Positions 8,250 to 15,542 of a DNA stretch of 30,057 nucleotides are shown here, piece after piece; the first letter of the stretch is position 1, and each line of letters begins with the position of its first letter. The position numbers were made by a program, and so were the translations under genes. The stretch is taken from the NCBI GenBank assembly GCA_018365455.1, contig JAGZJZ010000073.1, forward strand, positions 1 through 30,057, in the 5' to 3' direction. The notes under the pieces were generated by a model. It searched no databases and had not been told where the DNA came from. It was given only the letters and a program-made list of their open reading frames with translations. The DNA comes from Clostridiales bacterium. Lineage in GTDB: Bacteria > Bacillota > Clostridia > Lachnospirales > Lachnospiraceae.

Positions 8250-8705
8250 ATGAAATATGGTGGAACGCTTATAGCGGTTAAGGATATGGAAAAATCAAGA
8301 TATTTTTATGAAACCATAATGGAACAAAAAGTTACGATGGATTTAGGTGCTCATGTATCATTTGAAGGCGGTTTATCTTTACAGAGCAATTATGGTGAAT
8401 TAGTAGGTACCGAACTGGTGCCCCTTTGTAAAGAAAACAATTTTCAATTGTACTTCGAAACGGATGATCTTGAAAAATGGTATGATAAAATCAAACAACT
8501 ATCGGAAATCGAGTTTTTGCATGGCATAAAAGAATATCCATGGGGGCAGAGAGTCATGCGGTTTTATGATTGTGAACAGCATATTGTGGAAGCTGCTGAA
8601 AGTATGGAAAGTGTTGTGAAGCGCTATCTGGCACTTGGATGGCCTGTTGGGCAAATCACAGAGAAGACCATGCTTCCTGAGGCTTTTATTGCTCAGTTTT
8701 TGTAG
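8250..8705 (+). CDS. VOC superfamily (glyoxalase/bleomycin-resistance fold) protein
   Basis: A 151-residue protein with the vicinal oxygen chelate pattern: an N-terminal GGTLIAVKDMEKSRYFYETI strand-helix, the central LYFETDDLEKWYDKI, and a terminal YPWGQRVMRFYDCEQHIVEA that supplies a metal-ligand-type Glu. Family members include glyoxalases, dioxygenases and drug-binding resistance proteins; nothing here fixes the activity. The last 30 residues (ALGWPVGQITEKTMLP) form an extra tail. The ribosome binding site is a perfect GAAGGAGGTGA at -8. The gene is followed by a strong terminator and most likely shares the promoter of the upstream AraC gene. Confidence 0.88.
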   Translation: MKYGGTLIAVKDMEKSRYFYETIMEQKVTMDLGAHVSFEGGLSLQSNYGELVGTELVPLCKENNFQLYFETDDLEKWYDKIKQLSEIEFLHGIKEYPWGQRVMRFYDCEQHIVEAAESMESVVKRYLALGWPVGQITEKTMLPEAFIAQFL

Positions 8706-8731
8706 AAAGTCGCATTCTTCTATTTTACACG

Positions 8732-8770
8732 AACTGCCGGATTCTTTCTAGACCCGGCAGTTATTTTTAT
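8732..8770 (+). terminator. intrinsic terminator after the VOC gene
   Basis: AACTGCCGG (8732-8740) pairs perfectly with CCGGCAGTT (8754-8762) across a 13-nt loop and is followed by ATTTTTAT. It ends the AraC-VOC transcript 27 nt after the stop codon. Confidence 0.85.
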
Positions 8771-8844
8771 GTAAAAAGAAGCTGCGCACCAATCACATTC
8801 CGTACAGCTCCACATTACTTAAATTTCTCTTACTGAAATCTCTC

Positions 8845-9186
8845 TTACTTCCATGTCTTCCAGACATCCGGCTGAAATCCCACTGTGGCAGATGATCCAT
8901 TTCTCACAATCGGTGTCTTTAAAATCTGCTGATTCTCCAGTACCTTTTCTGCCTTATCTTCCTCAGCAATGTACCGGACCAGTGCCAGTGTATCCTTGTC
9001 CCTGCACTTTTCATCCAGCATATTGTCAAGCCCGCCCACTGCCTGCTTTACCTTTGTGAATTCTCCTTTGCTCATCCCTTTTTCTTTCAGATCAATAAAC
9101 TGAAAAGAAACGCCCCGTTCTTTGAAATACCGCTGTGCCTTTTTCGTATCAAAACATTTCTTAGTTCCAAATATTTGTATATTCAT
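8845..9186 (-). CDS. ArsC/Spx-like thioredoxin-fold protein (arsenate reductase family)
   Basis: A 113-residue protein of the ArsC/YffB/Spx family. The start IQIFGTKKCFDTKKAQRYF has one catalytic-type Cys (residue 10) without a second CXXC cysteine. TPIVRNG near residue 90 is the conserved cis-proline region, and GFQPDVWK ends the protein. Family members reduce arsenate or act as RNA polymerase-binding regulators (Spx). Without the CXXC pair or an RPI-type motif, neither role can be assigned. The start at 9186 is preferred to the frame opening at 9225 because AAAGGGAT precedes it and it follows the ywbE stop by a single base, indicating a bicistronic message. Confidence 0.85.
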   Translation of the reverse strand: MNIQIFGTKKCFDTKKAQRYFKERGVSFQFIDLKEKGMSKGEFTKVKQAVGGLDNMLDEKCRDKDTLALVRYIAEEDKAEKVLENQQILKTPIVRNGSSATVGFQPDVWKTWK

Positions 9187-9187
9187 T

Positions 9188-9346
9188 TTACTTATCCCTT
9201 TCAACAATATCCTGTACTCTGCCAACGATTCCGCCTTCCAGCATCACTTTAATGCCTCTTGGATGATTCTGTGAATTTGTCAAGATGCGCTGCACCACGC
9301 CTTCCGTAAGTTTTCCGCTTCGCTGATCCTGTTTCTGCACAACCAT
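9188..9346 (-). CDS. ywbE: YwbE-family (DUF2196) small protein
   Basis: From the ATG at 9346 the product has 52 residues: MVVQKQDQRSGKLTEGV, then ILTNSQNHPRGIKVML and GRVQDI. The DQRxGKLT and HPxGIKV blocks identify the YwbE family, whose function is unknown (S1-like small beta fold by repute). GGTGAGG lies 5 nt before this ATG. In-frame codons upstream encode RKNIKIGEA, which matches the usual family N-terminus, yet no ATG, GTG or TTG exists between it and an in-frame TAG. The normal start is therefore lost, non-canonical or misplaced. One base separates its stop from the ArsC-like start. Confidence 0.75.
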   Translation of the reverse strand: MVVQKQDQRSGKLTEGVVQRILTNSQNHPRGIKVMLEGGIVGRVQDIVERDK

Positions 9347-9427
9347 AACAGCCTCACCAATTTTTATATTCTTTCTTACAATAACTCCAACCGGAATGAA
9401 GTAAATGCACTAAAATCCCACTCAATA

Positions 9428-10768
9428 TCACTCCTCCAAATACGTCTCCCTATATGCTTTACGTACCGCTTCCGGCACAAGGCTTCCCCCTGTTGCCCAG
9501 GCGATATGCACTGCCTGCTTCATCTTGCCGCACAGATGATTCTCTATAAGATATTTTTTCGTCTCCGGATACTGATTCAGATGAATAGGTCCGGCAAATG
9601 CCGCGCAGGCACTTGGCTCCAAAAATATCCCCTCCTGGTCTAATAAACCACGCATATATTCATATAAATTTCCATCCCGGATTGTAAAGATGCCGCTTAA
9701 CAAAGGTGCCATGATGCCGCCCACAAAGCCGGATGGCCGCCCTACAGCCAGCCCGTCTGCATGAGTCTGCCCGGATAAGCCCATATCCTGTACGCAGATG
9801 TTCTGATGCAGTCCCGTTGCCATTCCCACAAGCATACACGGCGCATTTGCAGGTTCCGCAAAAAAGCAGTGGACACTGTCATGGAATAACTGTTTTAATC
9901 CAAAGCTGACGCCGCCCGGGGCACCACCGACTCCGCAGGGAATGTACACAAACAGCGGATGGTCGGCATCTACATTAATTCCCTGGTCTTTTAGCTGCCC
10001 CAAGAGCCTCTTTGCCGCAACTGCATAGCCCAGGAATAAATTCCGGGAATTTTCATCGTCTACAAAATAACTTTTCGGATTCTCATCCGATAGTTTTCTG
10101 CCATTTAATACGGCTTCACTATAGTCAGATTCATATTCCACAACCCTGACCCCATGGCTTCTCAGCAGATCTTTTTTCCACTGCTTTGCGTCAGCCGACA
10201 TATGTACAATAACATCGTAACCAATTGCCGCACTCATGATGCCTATGCTCATACCCAGATTACCGGTAGAGCCAACCTGTATGGTATAACCACGAAAAAA
10301 AGAACGGTTTTTTTCCGATGCCAGGACTTCATAGGAATCCTGTAAGGAAAGCAATCCATGTTTAAGCGCCAGGTCCTCCGTATGCTTAAGGACTTCATAG
10401 ATTCCCCCTCTTGCCTTTATGGAACCTGCAATTGCAAGATGGCTGTCCTGTTTTAATAACAGCTTTCCCATAAGGGCGCTCTGGTATTTTTCATTGATAT
10501 ATTCCTGCATTTTAGGAATGGGAGTCAGTACGGATTCAATGATTCCTCCCTGGGCTCTTGTCTCCGGAAAACATTCTGCGATAAAGGGAGCAAAACGATT
10601 CAGGCGTTCCTCCGCCTCGTCAATGTCCTTCATAGAAAGTTCTAAGTCTTTCCCGGCAAGATGAAATGGAAGCAAGTCAGGATTTATCCAGACAGTTTCC
10701 TTTTCTTCGATTACAGAAGCCAGCACCGGAGTATTGCTGATCAGATCAGCCGTTTTATATGTTTTCAA
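9428..10768 (-). CDS. dsdA: D-serine ammonia-lyase (D-serine dehydratase)
   Basis: A 446-residue PLP enzyme that converts D-serine to pyruvate and ammonia. AGSIKARGG carries the Schiff-base Lys118, and GSTGNLGMSIG is the phosphate-binding glycine loop. The N-terminal NPDLLPFHLAGKDLELSMKD-like part and the full length match bacterial DsdA (about 440 residues). The start is TTG at 10768 (TTGAAAACATAT), with GAGG about 10 nt upstream. No DsdC regulator or D-serine permease is present. The gene is divergent from a sugar aldolase/kinase operon and is followed 81 nt later by ywbE. It may detoxify or use host-derived D-serine. Confidence 0.95.
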   Translation of the reverse strand: MKTYKTADLISNTPVLASVIEEKETVWINPDLLPFHLAGKDLELSMKDIDEAEERLNRFAPFIAECFPETRAQGGIIESVLTPIPKMQEYINEKYQSALMGKLLLKQDSHLAIAGSIKARGGIYEVLKHTEDLALKHGLLSLQDSYEVLASEKNRSFFRGYTIQVGSTGNLGMSIGIMSAAIGYDVIVHMSADAKQWKKDLLRSHGVRVVEYESDYSEAVLNGRKLSDENPKSYFVDDENSRNLFLGYAVAAKRLLGQLKDQGINVDADHPLFVYIPCGVGGAPGGVSFGLKQLFHDSVHCFFAEPANAPCMLVGMATGLHQNICVQDMGLSGQTHADGLAVGRPSGFVGGIMAPLLSGIFTIRDGNLYEYMRGLLDQEGIFLEPSACAAFAGPIHLNQYPETKKYLIENHLCGKMKQAVHIAWATGGSLVPEAVRKAYRETYLEE

Positions 10769-11071
10769 ATTCTATTTACCTCTTCTTTTTTCTTCCAATT
10801 TTATACACAATAATACCGAATTTTAGATCAAACATTTTTTGCAATTTTGATAATCCTATTATCTCATAAATCTGCAAAAATAAAAGTACAAATATTGATG
10901 AACCATTTACTGATTATAATCAAATCCTGTCATTTTTCCAACATTGTTCGTCAAAATCCCCGTTTATTTTCATTTACAGCAAATTAGTCTACTAAAAATA
11001 GCTAATTTAACAACACAAAAGTAAGGTTTCCGTTTAACATAAATTTATCAATACTTATGGAGGTAAATAAA
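10769..11071. other. divergent control region dsdA / aldolase operon
   Basis: This 303 bp AT-rich stretch holds no gene. It carries the dsdA leader on the left and, on the right, an inverted repeat AAATTAG (10981-10987) / CTAATTT (11002-11008). A possible -35 TTTACA (10974-10979) overlaps the repeat. The aldolase ribosome binding site TATGGAGGTAAAT ends the region. No clear sigma-A promoter could be fixed for dsdA. Confidence 0.5.
10978..11008 (+). promoter_or_regulatory. candidate AraC-type operator upstream of the aldolase operon
   Basis: AGCAAATTAGTC at 10978-10989 occurs identically at 14169-14180, upstream of the isomerase/AraC genes. Here it forms the left arm of an inverted repeat completed by CTAATTT at 11002-11008. 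Both copies face sugar-catabolic genes, so a shared regulator, most simply the AraC protein at 13178-14110, is inferred. Confidence 0.5.
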
Positions 11072-12013
11072 ATGCTGGTAAATATGAACGATGTACTGAT
11101 ACCCGCCAAAAAAGGAAAGTATGCCATTGGTTTATTTAATGCCGTGAACCTGGAACTGGCAAGAGGAATTATCGCCGCTGCGGAAAGTACCGGTTCTCCT
11201 GTGATTATGGGAACTGCAGAAGTACTCTTCCCTTATGGTCCCCTGGAAGAATTATCTTATTATCTGATTCCCATGGCGAAGAAAGCAAATGTTCCCATTG
11301 TAATACATCTGGATCACGGTTTGAAAAAAGAAACCTGCATCAAAGCACTGGAACTTGGCTTTAGTTCCATCATGTATGACTGTTCTACCGACACCTATGA
11401 CGAGAACGTGCGAAAAGTCAGAGAGATGGCGGAAATTGCACATTCCTACGGGGCGACTATCGAAGGGGAGTTAGGGCATGTGGGGGATAATGAAGGTTCT
11501 TTTGAAGGTGATTCCCACACAAATGACCCTTCCAGATTTTATACAGATCCTGCCCAGGCAAAAGATTTTGTTGAAAAAACCGGTGTGGACGCGCTGGCAA
11601 TTGCAGTTGGTACTGCCCATGGAGCCTACAAGCTTCCTCCAAAACTGGATTTTGAGCGTATCCGCACCATCGCTAACACCATATCGGTTCCTCTGGTACT
11701 TCATGGCGGTTCCGGTCTGACGGATCAGGATTTTAAAATGGCTATCCGGGAAGGGATCAGTAAGGTAAACATTTTTACGGATATTAATGTGGCAGCCGTA
11801 GAGGCAGCTTTTCGGGACTTCCAGTCCATGAATAAAGGCATTATAGATCTAATTCCGGCAGCGGTAGAAGCTACCAAACAGGAAGTAATAAAGAAAATTG
11901 AACTCTTTGGTTCCAATGGAAAAGGGCGGAATATCGATCTGGCAAAAGAGCTTGAAATGAATCCCGCATTTTTAGAACGGATCGTAAAAGAAGTATTACA
12001 GAAACTGCATTAA
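11072..12013 (+). CDS. class II (zinc) ketose-bisphosphate aldolase
   Basis: A 313-residue aldolase of the Fba/GatY/KbaY/IolJ family. Zinc and catalytic residues are visible: Asp81-His82 in HLDHG, Glu133 in GELGHVG, His183 in GTAHGAY and His211 in VLHGGSG. The substrate-phosphate loop and KVNIFTD follow. It should cleave a ketose phosphate to dihydroxyacetone phosphate and an aldehyde; sequence alone does not distinguish fructose-, tagatose- or deoxygluconate-type substrates. The start at 11072 is used because the ATG at 11057 is itself part of the ribosome binding site ATGGAGGTAAAT. It is followed 19 nt later by a PfkB kinase, giving a kinase-aldolase pair. Confidence 0.93.
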   Translation: MLVNMNDVLIPAKKGKYAIGLFNAVNLELARGIIAAAESTGSPVIMGTAEVLFPYGPLEELSYYLIPMAKKANVPIVIHLDHGLKKETCIKALELGFSSIMYDCSTDTYDENVRKVREMAEIAHSYGATIEGELGHVGDNEGSFEGDSHTNDPSRFYTDPAQAKDFVEKTGVDALAIAVGTAHGAYKLPPKLDFERIRTIANTISVPLVLHGGSGLTDQDFKMAIREGISKVNIFTDINVAAVEAAFRDFQSMNKGIIDLIPAAVEATKQEVIKKIELFGSNGKGRNIDLAKELEMNPAFLERIVKEVLQKLH

Positions 12014-12032
12014 GCAGAACAGGAGGTAAATT

Positions 12033-13160
12033 ATGGCTGAAGAAAAAGCAAGTGTTGTGGTGGCAGGACATATTTGTCTTGATATTACACCGGACTTTCC
12101 CAACATTAAAATTAATAAAGTAGATGATATGCTGGTTCCGGGGCGGCTGATTCAAATGGGAGCAGTCGATGTACATATTGGCGGATGCGTATCCAATACC
12201 GGTCTGGCACTGAAAATTCTGGGGGCAAACGTAAGTCTCATGGGTAAGATCGGAAATGATGATTTTGGCAGTATCGTATCCGACCAGATCAATTCCCACA
12301 ATGCCATTAACAGCATGAGTATATCGGAAGAAGAAGATACTTCTTATTCTGTTGTAATCGCACCAAGAGGCATTGACCGGATTTTCCTGCACCATTCCGG
12401 TGCAAATAATTATTTTTATGAGCAGGATCTGGATTTTGACATCATCAAAGACGCCCGCCTCTTCCATCTGGGCTATCCTCCTCTGATGAAAAGTATGTAT
12501 GCAGACGGCGGAAGTGAATTGCTGAAAATCCTGCAGAGGGTAAAATCTCTGGGCGTTGCCACTTCTCTGGATATGGCAGCCGTTGACGAAAATGACGAAG
12601 CCGGCAAGGTGGATTGGGAAGCAATTCTGGAAAAAGTTCTGCCTTATGTAGACTTTTTTGTTCCAAGCATCGAAGAACTGGCTTATATGATTGACCGCCC
12701 CAGATACCGGGAATGGATTGCCAGAGCAGCCGGCAGAGATGTAACCAGTATCCTGTCGGTAGAGGAAGATATCGTTCCCCTTGCGGAAAAGCTCCTTGCA
12801 ATGGGCTGTAAAATTGTATTGTTAAAATGCGGCGTTCCGGGTCTGTTCCTGGCATCTTCTGATCGTGAAACCCTGGAGAAAATCGGGGAACGCCTGGAAT
12901 TTGATGCCGGGAGCTGGACGGGCATCAGGCATTTTGAACCAAGCTTTAAACCGGATAAAGTTCTCTCCGGTACCGGAGCCGGAGATACCAGTATCGCAGC
13001 TTTTCTGTATGCGATCTTAAATAACTACAGCTGGGCAGACTGTATGAAATATGCTACGGCTACGGGTGCATCCTGTGTCACGGCATATGATTCCCTAAGC
13101 GGTCTGAAAAGTTTCGAAGAACTGAAGAAAAAGATGGATCAGGGATGGGAAAAAGTATAG
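12033..13160 (+). CDS. PfkB-family carbohydrate kinase
   Basis: A 375-residue ribokinase-fold kinase, longer than the usual 300-340. The N-terminal VVVAGHICLDI and VHIGGCVSNTGLALKILGA correspond to PfkB signature 1. Near residue 311 LSGTGAGDTSIAAFL is signature 2, with the catalytic Asp of GAGD. A roughly 25-residue insertion (about 275-300, ERLEFDAGSWTGIRHFEP) precedes it. The enzyme presumably phosphorylates the ketose that the upstream aldolase cleaves, in the way that IolC works with IolJ. ACAGGAGGTAAATT gives a strong ribosome binding site, and a terminator directly follows the stop. Confidence 0.92.
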   Translation: MAEEKASVVVAGHICLDITPDFPNIKINKVDDMLVPGRLIQMGAVDVHIGGCVSNTGLALKILGANVSLMGKIGNDDFGSIVSDQINSHNAINSMSISEEEDTSYSVVIAPRGIDRIFLHHSGANNYFYEQDLDFDIIKDARLFHLGYPPLMKSMYADGGSELLKILQRVKSLGVATSLDMAAVDENDEAGKVDWEAILEKVLPYVDFFVPSIEELAYMIDRPRYREWIARAAGRDVTSILSVEEDIVPLAEKLLAMGCKIVLLKCGVPGLFLASSDRETLEKIGERLEFDAGSWTGIRHFEPSFKPDKVLSGTGAGDTSIAAFLYAILNNYSWADCMKYATATGASCVTAYDSLSGLKSFEELKKKMDQGWEKV

Positions 13161-13167
13161 AGATTGG

Positions 13168-13194
13168 GCGGCTGTTTTTACAGCCGCTTTTCTA
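13168..13194 (+). terminator. intrinsic terminator of the aldolase-kinase operon
   Basis: GCGGCTG (13168-13174) pairs with CAGCCGC (13181-13187) across a 6-nt loop, followed by TTTTCTAAT. It overlaps the last codons of the convergent AraC gene. Confidence 0.88.
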
Positions 13195-14110
13195 ATATGC
13201 GCAGGCTCTCTGCATCTCCAAGAAACATCTGGGCAGTTGCAGCTTCCCGTTCCTCTGTTTCCTGATAATGATTCCCTGCCTGCCCCGTTTTTCGGAATTC
13301 CTTTGGCGTCATGCCTGTTTTTTTCACAAAGATCTGGCTTAAATAGCGGTAATCGGAAAACCCGCAGGTGACACAGATGTCGGTCAGACTCAAGTCCGTC
13401 TGTGCAATCAGATATCTGGCCTTCTCAAAACGCAGCAGGGTAACATATTCCTGAAAGGACATATTGAAATTGTCTTTGAAAAAATGCGACAGATAGGAAA
13501 GGGAAAGACCTTCCGATTCTACCAAATCCGAAAGCAGTATCTTAGAGGTATAATTCTCATCTATAAACTTAGTGATCCGGGACAGCCTCTCCAAATGGGC
13601 ATTCCTGGAGCGTCTCTCCAATTCCGTAATCCGGTGGTACGGGCAGTAATATAACAGCCTGTAAAAAATATCACAGAGCAGAGACATACATTTAAACTCA
13701 TAATTGGCATTTCGCAAAAAGTACAGGTAGGCACATTCCTGGATTTCTCTTTGTACCATGAATTTTATTTTCTGGGAAAAATATTTTCCAATATCTACAG
13801 AATCAAATTCCAGATTGTATATATCCGGAAAAAACCGGGAACAAAATCCTGAGGAAATCTGCAGTGACAGGATAACCGTGCTGCCTTTTGCCGTATGCAG
13901 CTCATGAGGCCGCCTTGGATTAAAGAGAAATACGGAACCATCTGAAAATAAATAGGTCTGTTTATTGCAAAAAACCTCCACCATTCCAGAGAGGACCATA
14001 CAAATCTCAAACTCTTTATGAAAATGAGGCTTTCTGTGGGAAAGCTCCACGATAAATATTTTAATATCATTTAGAAAATTATGTTCTACAAATTCGTATT
14101 CATTATTCAT
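13178..14110 (-). CDS. AraC-family regulator (cupin N-terminus)
   Basis: A 310-residue protein. An N-terminal cupin-type sensor (about 15-95) has HRKPHFHKEFEICMVLSG and the FNPRRPHELH motif typical of AraC arm and jelly-roll domains. The HTH_18 domain (about 175-280) contains ILLSDLVESEGLSLSYLSHFFK and LTDICVTCGFSDYRYLSQIF, ending at TGMTPKEF. About 35 residues follow it (ETEEREAATAQ), an uncommon tail. The start at 14110 follows GGAGGTGGC; a longer frame begins at 14182. It is divergent from the isomerase gene and convergent with the kinase. The AGCAAATTAGTC motifs near both promoters suggest that it controls both units. Confidence 0.92.
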   Translation of the reverse strand: MNNEYEFVEHNFLNDIKIFIVELSHRKPHFHKEFEICMVLSGMVEVFCNKQTYLFSDGSVFLFNPRRPHELHTAKGSTVILSLQISSGFCSRFFPDIYNLEFDSVDIGKYFSQKIKFMVQREIQECAYLYFLRNANYEFKCMSLLCDIFYRLLYYCPYHRITELERRSRNAHLERLSRITKFIDENYTSKILLSDLVESEGLSLSYLSHFFKDNFNMSFQEYVTLLRFEKARYLIAQTDLSLTDICVTCGFSDYRYLSQIFVKKTGMTPKEFRKTGQAGNHYQETEEREAATAQMFLGDAESLRILEKRL

Positions 14111-14131
14111 ATGCCACCTCCGTCTATCTAC

Positions 14132-14160
14132 AGTATACCTGAATGTCCTGTGTATGAAAA
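14132..14160 (-). promoter_or_regulatory. candidate promoter of the AraC gene
   Basis: On the minus strand TTTTCA (14160-14155) and TATACT (14137-14132) are 17 bp apart, 22 bp from the ATG. The shared 12-mer begins 9 bp upstream of the -35. Confidence 0.6.
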
Positions 14161-14168
14161 GCAGAAAA

Positions 14169-14180
14169 AGCAAATTAGTC
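14169..14180 (+). promoter_or_regulatory. AGCAAATTAGTC, second copy of the candidate operator
   Basis: Identical to 10978-10989. It lies between the AraC promoter and the isomerase promoter, 45 bp before the -10 of the latter. This position suits an AraC-type activator that also autoregulates. Confidence 0.5.
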
Positions 14181-14210
14181 ATATAAATTCAACATATAAA
14201 TGAAAGTTAA

Positions 14211-14238
14211 TTATTCCAATTTCAGTATAATGGAATTA
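14211..14238 (+). promoter_or_regulatory. candidate -10 of the isomerase gene inside an inverted repeat
   Basis: A perfect TATAAT (14226-14231) has no recognisable -35 17 bp upstream, which suggests activator dependence. TTATTCCA (14211-14218) and TGGAATTA (14231-14238) flank it as an imperfect (7 of 8) inverted repeat. The leader to the ATG would be about 130 nt and can form a small hairpin, TCGGC/GCCGA, at 14279-14296. Confidence 0.45.
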
Positions 14239-14369
14239 TCAAACATGATAGCAGGCAAAGAAACGCCTTACACCAGTTTCGGCGAATTTATGCCGAGATT
14301 CACTACTACTTCATCCTGCCAGAAATGTTTCAAGCCGTATGAAGTACTAACACATAAGGAGGATATAAG

Positions 14370-15404
14370 ATGTCAAGATTTAAATTTTCCGTAGGACCCT
14401 GGAACGTACATACCGGAGCAGATTCCTATGGTCCGGCAACCAGAAAGGATATTCCTTTTGAAGAAAAGGTAAAGAAATTTTCAGAAATGGGCTTCTCCGC
14501 AATCCAGTTCCACGATGACGATGCAGTGCCAAACCTGAATGAATTAACCGAAGAAGAGATAAAGGAAGAAGCCAGAAAATTGAAAAAGCTGCTGGACAAA
14601 TACAATATGGCTGCTGAATTTGTGGCTCCCAGACTCTGGATGGATCCCCATACTATCGACGGCGGATTCATGTCCACTTCCAAAGAAGACAGGGATTTCG
14701 CTATGTGGAGAGCAAAAAGGTCCATCGATATCGCCAATGAACTGGGCACCGATATGCTGGTGATCTGGCTGGCACGGGAAGGTACTCTCTGTGCCGAATC
14801 CAAAAGCCCGGTGTGGGCAACCAGGCAGTTAATCGAAGCCATCAACGAAATGCTGCGCTACGATTCCAACATCCGTGTAGTAATTGAACCCAAGCCAAAC
14901 GAGCCGATTGACCGGAGTATCTGCGGCACCATGGGTCATGTAATGGCAATCTCCGCAGCAACAATTGACCCTTCCAGAGTTGGAGGCAACCTGGAAAGTG
15001 CCCATGCAATTTTAGCCGGCCTTGACCCCTCCCACGAAATTGGCTTTGCACTGGCAATGAATAAATTGTGGACCGTACATCTAAACGACCAGAACGGCAT
15101 TAAATTTGACCAAGATAAATCCTTTGGCGTGGAAAATCTCCGCCAGGCATTTAACCAGATAAAAGTTCTGATGGAAAATAATTACGGTTCCAACGGGGAA
15201 TATGTGGGGCTGGATGTAAAGGCCATGAGAACCACGACAGACGAAGACAGCTACAAACACCTGGAAAACAGCCTGAAAATTGTACAAGCGCTGGAAGACA
15301 AAGCAGCCCGCTTCGATTACGGCTTCCAGAAAAAGTGCGTGGAAAACAGAGACTTTGAAGGGCTGGAAATGTATGTTATGAATCTTCTTATGGGGATTGA
15401 ATAA
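14370..15404 (+). CDS. xylose-isomerase-like TIM-barrel sugar isomerase
   Basis: A 344-residue enzyme with the xylose isomerase active-site series. It has FHDDDAVP near 50, WLAREGT near 130 (WGGREG in XylA), the metal-binding IEPKPNEP near 174, NLESAHA near 212, HLNDQNG near 236 (DANDQ-like) and GLDVKAMR near 272. It probably interconverts an aldose and a ketose with divalent metals. It is shorter than class I XylA (about 390) and substitutes several motif residues, so xylose should not be assumed. AAGGAGGATATAAG precedes the ATG. Its stop codon lies within the first, degenerate unit of a 22-bp tandem repeat. Confidence 0.88.
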   Translation: MSRFKFSVGPWNVHTGADSYGPATRKDIPFEEKVKKFSEMGFSAIQFHDDDAVPNLNELTEEEIKEEARKLKKLLDKYNMAAEFVAPRLWMDPHTIDGGFMSTSKEDRDFAMWRAKRSIDIANELGTDMLVIWLAREGTLCAESKSPVWATRQLIEAINEMLRYDSNIRVVIEPKPNEPIDRSICGTMGHVMAISAATIDPSRVGGNLESAHAILAGLDPSHEIGFALAMNKLWTVHLNDQNGIKFDQDKSFGVENLRQAFNQIKVLMENNYGSNGEYVGLDVKAMRTTTDEDSYKHLENSLKIVQALEDKAARFDYGFQKKCVENRDFEGLEMYVMNLLMGIE

Positions 15405-15519
15405 TGTAACAGATGGTTTGAATCGCGTAACTTGAGTGATTGAATCGTGTAACTTGAGTGATTGAATCGCGTAACTTGAGTGATCGAATCGCGTAACTTG
15501 AGTGATTGAATCGTGTAAC
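15398..15519 (+). repeat. 22-bp tandem repeat array
   Basis: The unit is TGAATCGYGTAAC followed by TTGAGTGAT. Four full copies stand at 15419-15440, 15441-15462, 15463-15484 and 15485-15506, then a partial copy (TGAATCGTGTAAC, 15507-15519). A degenerate leading copy (15398-15418) contains the isomerase stop codon. Copies differ only by CGCG/CGTG and one T/C. There are no spacers, so it is not a CRISPR. It separates two convergent genes. Confidence 0.92.
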
Positions 15520-15542
15520 AGGGGGTATTTCAGCCCCCTGTT
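15517..15542. terminator. bidirectional hairpin between convergent isomerase and kinase genes
   Basis: AACAGGGGG (15517-15525) pairs perfectly with CCCCCTGTT (15534-15542) across an 8-nt loop. The right arm contains the kinase stop codon. Neither side has a good U-run, so termination efficiency is uncertain. Confidence 0.55.

Noticed and set aside
8779..8810. Terminator for the ArsC-like gene (AGCTG/CAGCT then CTTTTTAC on the minus strand)
   Set aside because: Only about 6 bp of stem with a loop near 20 nt; possible but too weak to list.
14200..14394. 64-codon frame in the isomerase leader
   Set aside because: It overlaps the isomerase start in another frame, lacks a ribosome binding site, and covers the predicted -10 region.
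15398..15519. CRISPR array
   Set aside because: The 22-bp units are directly adjacent without spacers and no cas genes are present.
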